Below, piece after piece: positions 18,411-26,210 of a stretch of 64,000 nucleotides of DNA. Position 1 is the first letter of the stretch, and each line of letters starts with the position of its first letter. Both the position numbers and the translations under genes were made by a program. The notes beneath the pieces were generated by a model. That model was not told where the DNA came from, did not search any database, and saw only the letters and a program-made list of their open reading frames with translations. Origin of the DNA: Haloplanus sp. CK5-1 (GTDB taxonomy: Archaea > Halobacteriota > Halobacteria > Halobacteriales > Haloferacaceae); NCBI RefSeq assembly GCF_037201915.1, contig NZ_CP147505.1, positions 1,488,001 through 1,552,000 on the forward strand, written 5' to 3'.

Positions 18411-18725
18411 GATGAGTACGATTTTCATTGACGCATTGGGTTCTTATATGATCCTTGGACTGCTTTGGATGTATAAACCGCTCCGTGACGGCCTGACTCG
18501 ACTGCAGAAACCTTTCCTTTCACAAATCATAACAATGAAGCATGCGCGACTCACGCGACAGGGCGATTCTGTGGCTTGGCAGCCTGAAGCGCGCTATCGC
18601 TCCTGTGGTCGGAGTCGTCTTGATGGTGGTTCTCGTCATCGTACTCGCTTCTGTTATGTCTGCCATGGTAGCCTCGTTGGGAGACCGGTTAGAGGAACCC
18701 GAATTAGATGACAGTGTCATAGTGT

Positions 18726-19298
18726 TTAGTTCAAATCTTTACCGGTGAGATACGGCCAGATGTTCGGTTCGGTGATCGCGCTCAATCCTCGTGGAATGCA
18801 TTCTTTCAGCGTCGAGAGATCTGGCATAAGGCGATACTTGAACCACTCTTGCAATTGGTCCCAGCACCCTTCGACAGCGTTCAATTCGGGAAGTTTCGAC
18901 GGGAAGTACCACACTTCGAGATCATCCCCTCGCACGCACGAGACCGAACTGTCTCCGACAGTTTCGGTCTCGCGCTCACCACTCACGTGCTCCCACAGAT
19001 CCCTCGCGTAGAAGTAACCCGCTCGATCCAGAAACACCACTAACTCCTCACCGAACTTGTCTTTCAGCGCTTCTAACAGCCGAATCCCGTGGTTCCGTGT
19101 GAGATTCTCTTCTGTCCAGCAGAAGAAGCTGTCACCGTCGTCGGTGACAGCGCCCAGCACCGTCACTGAATCCCACGCTGTTGCAACCTCTATTGTCGGG
19201 TTTGAGCCAATTGGGTAGAAGCCACGTCGCTGAACAGTTCCGACGTGCTTGGTGAACTGATCGACAACAACGACAGTTTTCTCGGTTAGTTCGGGCCG
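18726..19298 (-). CDS. IS630-like transposase, catalytic part (orfB, copy F)
   Basis: The frame runs from the slip site near 19299 with no start codon needed: EKTVVVVDQFTKHVG (first Asp), VVFLDRAGYFYA (second Asp), LNAVEGCWDQL (Glu). An ATG-initiated internal start exists at 19166 but would lose the first Asp, so expression as an orfA-orfB fusion is expected. Confidence 0.82.
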   Translation of the reverse strand, partial: RPELTEKTVVVVDQFTKHVGTVQRRGFYPIGSNPTIEVATAWDSVTVLGAVTDDGDSFFCWTEENLTRNHGIRLLEALKDKFGEELVVFLDRAGYFYARDLWEHVSGERETETVGDSSVSCVRGDDLEVWYFPSKLPELNAVEGCWDQLQEWFKYRLMPDLSTLKECIPRGLSAITEPNIWPYLTGKDLN

Positions 19299-19801
19299 TT
19301 TTTTTCGACTGTCTCCTGAAACTCAGTTTTCTCTTCAGGGTCGGCTTCATGATGTTGAGGCCGTGCTGTCCGCAAGGACAGCCCGGCCTCTTTCAACAAG
19401 TCATACGCGTAGGTTTCGTGGTATTCGACGCCGTATTCCTCTTTGGCGTGATGAAGCAAGAGTTTCGCTGACCACGCTTGCTGGTCGTATCCGAGTTCGG
19501 TCGGCGGCTGTTGCAACTGCTCGAACAGTCGCTCACGATCTTTGCCCTCGATTTTTGCTGGACCTCCTGGTCGAGGAGCGTCGTAAGGTGCCTGCTCGAT
19601 CGGTTCTTCCTTGAACCGATCGAGCCAGTTGCGAATCGTTTTCTCGACAACACCGTGGCGGTCAGCCAGTGTATCCAGTTGATCGCCCTTCTTGCGCCCG
19701 ATCGCCGCGAGAACACGTTCTCGCGGCTTCCCTTCGTCGATCTGGTCCTTGAGATCGTAGAGTTCTTCGAGCGTGATATCGTCAAGCCGACCCATTACCA
19801 A
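19286..19801 (-). CDS. IS630-like transposase, DNA-binding part (orfA, copy F)
   Basis: 171 residues with a helix-turn-helix (TLADRHGVVEKTIRNWLDRF) and a second winged-helix segment. It ends just after seven consecutive A residues (coding-strand positions 19305-19299), the likely -1 frameshift site joining it to orfB. Confidence 0.82.
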   Translation of the reverse strand: MVMGRLDDITLEELYDLKDQIDEGKPRERVLAAIGRKKGDQLDTLADRHGVVEKTIRNWLDRFKEEPIEQAPYDAPRPGGPAKIEGKDRERLFEQLQQPPTELGYDQQAWSAKLLLHHAKEEYGVEYHETYAYDLLKEAGLSLRTARPQHHEADPEEKTEFQETVEKNGPN

Positions 19802-20337
19802 CGCCAGCGTCTCTATCGGTAAAACAGTTCCCTAGACACTATCAATCCATGGAACGACGAGGATGCGCTGCTTGCCCCTGAAGATGCGACTGCGGGAGCT
19901 GAGGATATTCGATACCGTGTGGTGTTCGAGATTCAGGACTCGGATATGGAGGGCGACTCGCTGAACGAAGTGCGTATCACCGTAGACGGGGTTGACGAGA
20001 GTATGTTCACGGGAGTCAGCAAGGGAGATATCGAAGCGTTCGAGGTAGAGAAGACGGACGGAACAGTTCTCGATATCGAAGGCGATGTTGAGGATGACAG
20101 CAACTGGGCGATTCAGGAAGGCGGGAGTGAAATTGAAATAACGCTTTCAGGAAGCGGTTACTCCAATCCCTCGACCGGTGACACTATTACCATCATCTTC
20201 GACGGCGTTGACAATCCAAACGACCCGGGCACATACGATATCAGTGTGACACTGAATCAGGACGGAGACAAACAATCCGGTGAGCTGAAAATCATAGAGA
20301 CATATAGTAACCGTTAGAATTTTTTGCTCGGAGACTG

Positions 20338-20874
20338 TTGTGGGTGGTAGTGGATCATCTCGACGAGATCTCCGTCGAGGAATTGCAAGACGCTCTCGAC
20401 AACGTGGACGAAAAGAAGCCGACACAACGGCTCTTAGCGGCAAGTGCGTACAAGAATGGTGTAACGCAGACCGAGCTAGCTGAGTGGTACGACGTTCAGC
20501 GACGGACCATCTACAGCTGGCTCAAGCGACTCGACACCGACGAGTCGCTTGAGCAAGCCGTGTCTGACGATAAACGAACTGGGAGAAAACGTAAACTTTC
20601 AGAATTACAGCAAGAAGAATTCGAGGAAACCGTTCACGATCCACCTGAAAAGGTCGGGATCGACGCGCCGGCGTGGACGCCGGCGCTTGCCCAAGAGTAT
20701 CTCGAAGAAACGTACGGCGTTGAGTATTCACTCCCGAGTTGTCGGCGGTTGCTGAAAGAAGCGGGATTGAGCTATCAAAAACCACGCCGTTCAGCCGCCG
20801 AGGCTGACGAAGACGAGCAAGAAGCGTTCCACGACGAGCTCAAAAAAAGCGGCGGGAAATGGACGCCACCGTAG
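20338..20874 (+). CDS. IS630 transposase, DNA-binding part (orfA, copy B)
   Basis: Same 178-residue protein as in copy A, with helix-turn-helix at about residues 42-62. The end overlaps orfB by 16 bases; seven A at 20842-20848 form the probable -1 slip site. Confidence 0.86.
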   Translation: MWVVVDHLDEISVEELQDALDNVDEKKPTQRLLAASAYKNGVTQTELAEWYDVQRRTIYSWLKRLDTDESLEQAVSDDKRTGRKRKLSELQQEEFEETVHDPPEKVGIDAPAWTPALAQEYLEETYGVEYSLPSCRRLLKEAGLSYQKPRRSAAEADEDEQEAFHDELKKSGGKWTPP

Positions 20875-21350
20875 TTTGTATTGACCAAACCAAGAAATCC
20901 GTGCAAGTTGAGCCGCGTGCCGCGTGGTTTCCGCGCGGCACGCGGCCCTCGGTCGAGCTTTCAGGCCAACGTGATTGGACGTGTCTGCTGGGCGCGATCA
21001 CCGAGGACGGTGATCGCTTCTTCTCTCGATTTACCGAGTACGTCACGGCCGAACACGCAAAGCATTTCATTTTAGCATTATGTAAAGAATTCGAAGATGA
21101 CTTGATCGTCGTGTCGGACGGAGCGCCGTATTTCCAGGCGTCGGCCGTCACGGACCTAGCGGCCCGTGACGACCTCGCCTTCGTGACGTTACCCTCGTAT
21201 TCACCGGAGTTGAATCCAGTCGAAGAATGCTGGAGACAGCTGCAAAAGGCTCTGAGCAACCGCTTTTTTGACTCGCTTGATGAGCTAACAACAGCGATCG
21301 ACACCGCTCTCGACAAACTCTCTGTTCCTAAAGTAAGCAATTACTTCTAA
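20859..21350 (+). CDS. IS630 transposase, catalytic part (orfB, copy B)
   Basis: 163 residues with Asp (VCIDQTKKS), Asp (VVSDGAPYF) and Glu (NPVEECWRQL). It differs from copy A at two residues that I can see (Ser for Leu before DGAPY, Val for Ile near the C-terminus), so both copies look functional. Confidence 0.88.
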   Translation: MDATVVCIDQTKKSVQVEPRAAWFPRGTRPSVELSGQRDWTCLLGAITEDGDRFFSRFTEYVTAEHAKHFILALCKEFEDDLIVVSDGAPYFQASAVTDLAARDDLAFVTLPSYSPELNPVEECWRQLQKALSNRFFDSLDELTTAIDTALDKLSVPKVSNYF

Positions 21351-21385
21351 TGCCTACTATAGCTTCCGGAGCGAACCGGTCAGCG

Positions 21386-23131
21386 CTATCGGTCGGTATC
21401 GGTTGACCGGTCTTCAGCGACCCCGTTTTTCCGACCGAATTCGGCGGGGTCCGGTGTCGGAAACAGCAACTTCACCGCAGTTCCGCCCGATTCACGCCCG
21501 GTAAAGACGATTTTCCCACCCAGCTTTCTCATAATCCATCGGATCGTCCACAGGCCAATACCGGACGAATGTTCAAGCGACGTCTCCTGGCCGGATTCAA
21601 TCACAGTTCGCTCCGCTTTGGGAATCCCGGGACCATTGTCGAGAACGGCTATTTCTAACGGATATTTTTTTGCCGATCGGCGGGTGACCCGGACCCGTAC
21701 CGTCGGGGTCTCGCTGTCGTTGTGTTGTATCGCGTTTGTGATGAGGTTCCGCAGCGCAACTCGTAATTCGTTCCGTGTTGCAACGACCGCGATTTCCTCC
21801 GGTCCCTGGTAACGATACTCAACAGCTTGTTCTGGCATAACACGTTCGAATATCTGTCTTGTGAGTGCTTCGATCCGGATTCGTTCTATGGCTCCGCTAT
21901 TGGAATCTGGTATTTGTTGTGACTTCCGCACTTTTTCTGATGCTTCCACCAATTCCTCACCAGTCTCAGCGATGGTATCTAGATGTTCCATCACGGCTGG
22001 GTCGTCAACTTGGGTCCGAACGACATCGTTCCGCCCCAGAATAACGTTCATATCGTTACGAAGGTTATGCCGCAAGAGTCGATTGAGGACTTCAAGACGC
22101 TGATTTTTGACGGTGCGATCCGTTACGTCTCTGAATACGATGGTGTACCCGACCAAATAATCGTGTTGATCGGTGAGGTCCGAAATAGTGGGATCGAAGA
22201 GGAACCGTCCCGATGCGGACTTGATTTCGACAGTAGTGCGGTCACGCAACCCCTCGAGACCGCTGCCGACCAAGTCGGTGATGTGGTTATCCACAGCGTC
22301 CTGTTCGTGACCGAAGAGTCGACTGGCAGAGCGGTTTAGCTCGATTACTTGGCCTTCCGAATCGGTGATAACTACCGCGTCGTTAAGCTCCCCGATTACG
22401 GTTGTCGGTCCGATATTTCCGGCTGCTGGGACCCGATCGAAGAGGGCTGCTGGCCCGACAAGTGCAATCGCCGTGACGGTTCCGATACCGAACCCGACTG
22501 CGATCGTCCCACTGAAAAGAAAAAACGACGTTGATTGGAGCTGTAGCGCGAAAAGGACGGAAACCCACGGTACCGTACCAAATATGCCCAGAACAGTTCC
22601 CGTCGTAGAATCGAGATGGGGGTAACGCCGAAACGACCAGAGGATGAGACCGGTTCCGGTAAGTACGAGTCCCCCGGCATACAGAACCCCCATCCACTGG
22701 CTCAACTGTATCACGGTCCCGATGACGGCAGCCAATTCGCCGGCATCGGTCCGTGTTGCGGATCCAAACCACGGAAACGCCTGCCCAGCGAAAATGATAA
22801 TCGTCGCAGCGAGCCCGATCACAACTGGAATCGCGAGAATCCCCGATACCAACGTGGACGTGAGTCTCTCGTACCCGAGATAATCGAAAGAAAACAGTAC
22901 CCACGGGAGTGGGACTAACATGGCAACGGAAACTGTTGTTCCAAGAATAAACCCCGGATCGCCGGCCGCAAATCCCAGCGAAATAACGAAGCTGCCGGTC
23001 CCGAGCGTTCCGGCAGCAACTGCGAATCGGTCTACGGCAGGTGAGTCGATACGACGCCACGCAACAACCGCTGTTCCCCACAGTGCCAGAGACACGAACA
23101 AAAATATAGCAGTAAAAGCCTCAGAGACCAT
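21386..23131 (-). CDS. 7TM sensor histidine kinase with PAS domain
   Basis: A 581-residue membrane kinase. Residues 1-230 hold about seven hydrophobic segments (the histidine-kinase 7TM N-terminal type common in haloarchaea). A PAS domain spans about 243-345 (DAVVITDSEGQVIELNRSASRLFG). The phosphoacceptor is His355 in RLLRHNLRND. The ATPase domain has the N-box LRNLITNAIQHN, G1 DNGPGIP and GIGLW. All boxes are intact. No response regulator is adjacent, as is usual in this group. Confidence 0.92.
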   Translation of the reverse strand: MVSEAFTAIFLFVSLALWGTAVVAWRRIDSPAVDRFAVAAGTLGTGSFVISLGFAAGDPGFILGTTVSVAMLVPLPWVLFSFDYLGYERLTSTLVSGILAIPVVIGLAATIIIFAGQAFPWFGSATRTDAGELAAVIGTVIQLSQWMGVLYAGGLVLTGTGLILWSFRRYPHLDSTTGTVLGIFGTVPWVSVLFALQLQSTSFFLFSGTIAVGFGIGTVTAIALVGPAALFDRVPAAGNIGPTTVIGELNDAVVITDSEGQVIELNRSASRLFGHEQDAVDNHITDLVGSGLEGLRDRTTVEIKSASGRFLFDPTISDLTDQHDYLVGYTIVFRDVTDRTVKNQRLEVLNRLLRHNLRNDMNVILGRNDVVRTQVDDPAVMEHLDTIAETGEELVEASEKVRKSQQIPDSNSGAIERIRIEALTRQIFERVMPEQAVEYRYQGPEEIAVVATRNELRVALRNLITNAIQHNDSETPTVRVRVTRRSAKKYPLEIAVLDNGPGIPKAERTVIESGQETSLEHSSGIGLWTIRWIMRKLGGKIVFTGRESGGTAVKLLFPTPDPAEFGRKNGVAEDRSTDTDR

Positions 23132-23519
23132 GCTTCAAAATACCCGCCGCGTTCTGGGCGCAACTATTTTGTTATTATTGTCAGTGTAATAGCGATTCCC
23201 GCTCCCAGTTGCAGTCCAGATTGTGGTCGATTTTATAATGTCGGTGGTGCCGATTTTGGGTTCCTCACCGTCGGCATCCATAGATCCTAGATGAATCAAT
23301 TGTTACTCTGCCGACCGTACCATCTCATACACGAAAGAAAAAGTTGTGTGTATGCAGCGTTGCTGCCATTGTTCGTGGGTCGCGAGCGGCCGGCGCTTTT
23401 GATGGGGCATGTCGATGCTGTTGGAACACTTGGTTGAAGACGTTCAGACGACTTATACGCAATGACCACACCCCCAAAGAGGCCCCCGCCATTGCTATAC
23501 AACAGCGACATGCGGGTTG

Positions 23520-23651
23520 TAGATCTCTCACTTCGAGCGCGTCGACCTTCTCTTCGATCGCCGGCCGCGTGCCCTCGCTCCAGTTGATCTCCGGGTGCCG
23601 CTCCATTCACTCTTTGAGGGTATCGTCCACGTTGACCGTGATCGAAGGTAT
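23520..23651 (-). pseudogene. Decayed vapB-like antitoxin gene
   Basis: Reads as IPSITVNVDDTLKE, stop, MERHPEINWSEGTRPAIEEKVDALE, which matches the intact VapB at 36284-36514 almost residue for residue. The start codon is ATA instead of ATG and an Arg codon has become TGA. Both relic and intact gene are followed, upstream on this strand, by a copy of dispersed repeat R. Confidence 0.82.
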
Positions 23652-23659
23652 GAACAGAA

Positions 23660-24163
23660 TACTATAGAATCACAGGATACTGTGTTTTTCGATGCAGTCA
23701 GAACCCCCCGATTTCGACCGTTTCAGGCCCAACAAGGGCCTTCGTTCACCGACCGACCGAGCGCCTGCAGCGCCTATCGCCGAGTTCTCGGTCGTAATCG
23801 CACGACAACAGCCGGGTAATCGTCGATGTCACCGTCTCTGAGTGCACTGCCGCTGATTTCGTTCGGTCACCGAACGATTCCGACCGACGGCGGTTCCGTC
23901 CTCTGGTTCGCTGCCTCTACGGCGTGGTACACGGCCTCTAATCATTGGCCCATTGAACGTCTCTCGGACACGAGCAACTGGATCACAGCAACTTCGAGAG
24001 CTGACAGAGGTTGGTTACGAGGCTCCGTACTGTCGCCGAGTGAGGGTTCCGACGTAGCGTATCCGAGATGTCTCGGGTAGTACCCGAAAACGAAGTACCC
24101 AGATCGTGATTCTATCGTTGGATCTACTGGTAGTTATTGACACGGAGGTTCCAGATCGAGAAC
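23660..24163 (+). repeat. Dispersed repeat R, copy 1
   Basis: Non-coding DNA related to 25610-25990, 36530-36810, 50800-51415 and, in part, 18274-18410. Shared words include ATTTCGACCGTTTCAG, CTTCGTTC, TTTCGTTCGG, ACGATTCCGACCGACGGCGG and AATCATTGG. All copies lie in the same orientation. No reading frame is kept between copies. Confidence 0.75.
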
Positions 24164-24165
24164 TA

Positions 24166-24245
24166 TAGTAGCGTTTGTAACTGTCCGCACACCTGATCGA
24201 ACGCAGTCATGCGATCAGGTGTGTGATGACTTACAAAGGCTACTA
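24166..24245. repeat. 80-bp palindromic MITE, copy 2
   Basis: Same element as copy 3 in the same orientation. It lies in the right end of repeat R. The equivalent place in the 50800 copy (near 51393-51405, ACTACTAGTAGACAC) has no MITE and one TA, so it is an empty site. Confidence 0.85.
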
Positions 24246-24248
24246 TAG

Positions 24249-24553
24249 TAGACACAAATCTGGGAGCACTGGCAATCAGAGCCGATTCTCCGAATCGAAT
24301 CCCACGCTGTTTGATATGATTTGGAGACTTGCTGAATACAGAGCGCAACGACATGCCCGACAAGGTCGTCAGTGACAGATCGAAGTCAGTCAGGAAGTGA
24401 CCGATACTGACCACGACCGCCGGACCGAGTGTGAACGAATGGAACAACGGCGTGACTACCTCGATGAATTATAGTGTGGCGACAATCATAGAGAAGATAC
24501 AGAATAATTTTCTTTGGGAAACATATTTTATCTATCGGCGCAAAACGCCTCGC
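24249..24553. other. Intergenic with an IS-like terminal word
   Basis: Contains TTGCTGAATACAGAGCGC at 24329-24346, repeated at 37617 and (one change) at 51486. The rest has no gene I can support. A TATA-like stretch near 24518-24530 probably serves the next gene. Confidence 0.4.
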
Positions 24554-25093
24554 ATGGGAACGGATTCTGGCCAGCCGAACGGAGATCCCGGGGCAATTAC
24601 AGAGGCACGTGAAGACTGGAAGAGTTCAACCACCGCGTTAGAACGCGTCCAGCAAGTCGTCGAACAGACGACGACGCCGAAAATTGCGGGCGAAATCGCC
24701 GAGGAAGCACTCGTGAGTGAACCGACCGCTCGGAAGCATCTCAAGTCGCTGGTTGAGGTAGGTACGGCGGCCGCGACTGAGGAGGGTGGTGCGACGAAGT
24801 ACGTCCGGAACGAGGATACGCTTCTGTACCAGCGGATTCGAGAGTTGGCGGCGGAACACAGTCGCAAAGAGCTGATCGAGAGCATTCAACGGATGAAACG
24901 CCGTATCAAGAAATTCGAGGACGACTACGACGCAGCGTCGCCGGAGGACCTCGCAACCTCGCTAGGAAGCGACGCGTCAGAAGGCGCCTGGGAGGCGGTG
25001 TCCGAGTGGCAGACGACGGAACGGAACCTGCATATCGCCCAGGCCGCAATCAACTACGGTCGGGCTCGCGATCTCGGTGCGGCGACGCAGTAG
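24554..25093 (+). CDS. HTH protein, probable TumA-like antitoxin
   Basis: 179 residues (ATG 24554; the upstream extension is not protein-like). An N-terminal winged helix-turn-helix (TPKIAGEIAEEALVSEPTARKHLKSL) with a wing, then charged helices (RKELIESIQRMKRRIKKFEDDYD). It is followed after four bases by a TumE-like gene on the same strand, an arrangement common in haloarchaea for HTH antitoxin plus DUF6516-type toxin. TATA-like AACATATTTTATC lies about 30 bases upstream. Confidence 0.7.
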   Translation: MGTDSGQPNGDPGAITEAREDWKSSTTALERVQQVVEQTTTPKIAGEIAEEALVSEPTARKHLKSLVEVGTAAATEEGGATKYVRNEDTLLYQRIRELAAEHSRKELIESIQRMKRRIKKFEDDYDAASPEDLATSLGSDASEGAWEAVSEWQTTERNLHIAQAAINYGRARDLGAATQ

Positions 25094-25097
25094 ACCG

Positions 25098-25538
25098 ATG
25101 GCGGACGACATCTCCGGGCCAATTGGCCCAGTCGACTATCCGATTCTCCAGCAGATTCGCGATTTGCTCTTGGAAGAGGAACCACTCGTCGAATCCACGA
25201 CGTTTGATTACCCGATGAATCCGACCGAACTCATCGTCGAATTCTCGGCGGGATTGGACTCTCCGGGGCGCATGGAGATCACGTGGTGGAAACGTGGCGC
25301 ATACCGCTATCACTATACTGAGCCTGCTGGCGTCGATTTCCGCTTCGATAACCATCCGAAAGAAGGCACTCCAAACGCGCATTTTCATCCACCACCGGAC
25401 GCTGGGACACCAGAGCCGTCGTTTCTCGCCGGCGTGACCCAACCGCAGATCGTCACCAGGGCCGTCATTGCTCGCTGGCGCGGAGCAATGGTCGAGGATC
25501 AGAATATAGGATCTCTCAATTCCGAAGGTGATCGGTAG
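25098..25538 (+). CDS. TumE-like (DUF6516) putative toxin
   Basis: 146 residues starting MADDISGPIG. The middle carries YRYHYTEPAG, FRFDNHP and an HFHPPP segment, comparable with the YHW..G.L.FRYDN.PHH..FPHH pattern of the TumE family, proteins proposed to act as toxins with a DNA-binding TumA partner. Four bases separate it from the HTH gene. Assignment is by motif memory, so moderate. Confidence 0.65.
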   Translation: MADDISGPIGPVDYPILQQIRDLLLEEEPLVESTTFDYPMNPTELIVEFSAGLDSPGRMEITWWKRGAYRYHYTEPAGVDFRFDNHPKEGTPNAHFHPPPDAGTPEPSFLAGVTQPQIVTRAVIARWRGAMVEDQNIGSLNSEGDR

Positions 25539-25609
25539 CCGGACAATTATGTACCGTACCTTTACAGATTTTATTACGTACAATACTGGTTGCCGAAAAA
25601 GCCGAGACC

Positions 25610-25990
25610 GATGATGTCCACTGGGTGATCGATGGAGTTTGCATCATCTTTTCTACGAGCCCGTGGGGGCATTCGTACGACCGCGATATCTTCCAAGCGG
25701 TGTATGCAGCACCCCTCGATTTCGACCGTTTCAGGCCCAGCAAGGGACTTCGTTCGTTGACCGACCGAGCGCCTGTAGCGCCCATCGCCGATTTCTCGGT
25801 CGTAATCGCACGACAGCGTCGGGGGTTATCGTCGATGTCATCGGCTCTGAGTCCAATGCCGTTAATTTCGTTCGGTCACTGAACGATTCCGATTGACGGC
25901 GGGTTCGTCCTCTGGTTCGCTGCCTCTACGGCGTGACGCATGGCTGCTAATCATTGGGTGGTTGAACATCTCTCGGTTACGAGCAACTGT
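25610..25990 (+). repeat. Dispersed repeat R, copy 2
   Basis: Related to the other R copies; shares with the 50800 copy an extra left segment (TCTACGAG.. and TACGACCG.GA.ATCTTCC). The right part after AATCATTGG is shortened or diverged. Bases 25991-26210 show no gene. Confidence 0.72.
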
Positions 25991-26210
25991 CCCCCCAGCA
26001 AAACGAGAGTCAGTGGGCTTGTCTACAGGAACCCCACACTGCCGCGGGTTAGCCGGGCCGATCACATGAGTTCCGCCGATGTGCTAACTGCAAGGACTGT
26101 AACAACGACTGACACAGCGGGATTCTGGGATTAATCGTGAATGCGACTAGCCCCTTGACGGAACGATTTCCGAGGTGTAGACTCCCGAGAGGGTAGCAGG
26201 ACTTCCCGCC

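Larger units (their letters stand above)
18722..19839 (-). mobile_element. Second IS630-like element (copy F) inside the pilin gene
   Basis: The element is 1,118 bp with TA at 18720-18721 and 19840-19841. Its ends are GTGTTTAG..TTTACCG and, inverted, GTGTCTAG..TTTACCG. Its two genes are distant relatives of those in copies A and B, so it is a different element of the same family. Confidence 0.85.
18542..20317 (+). pseudogene. Archaeal type IV pilin-like gene broken by an IS630-like element
   Basis: The 5' part (18542-18720) encodes a class III signal and pilin N-domain: KRAIAPVVGVVLMVVLVIVLASVM cut by position, with KR before the hydrophobic helix, as in DUF1628 haloarchaeal pilins. The 3' part (about 19842-20317) encodes an acidic beta-sandwich (DGVDESMFTGVSKGD, TYDISVTLNQDGDKQSG). 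An IS630-like element separates them with a TA duplication. By my reading the two parts are one base out of frame when rejoined, so the gene is dead. IS630 copy B sits at its stop codon. Confidence 0.82.
20305..21359 (+). mobile_element. IS630-family element, copy B
   Basis: The element is 1,055 bp with TA at 20303-20304 and 21360-21361, the same ends as copy A and the opposite orientation. Without it the pilin frame would read ..IIET followed by TAG, so it entered exactly at the pilin stop codon. Confidence 0.9.

Noticed and set aside
17217-21361. IS630 copies A and B as ends of a composite transposon
   Set aside because: Each copy has its own TA duplication consistent with separate insertion, and B fits exactly at the pilin stop codon, so a single composite insertion is not needed.
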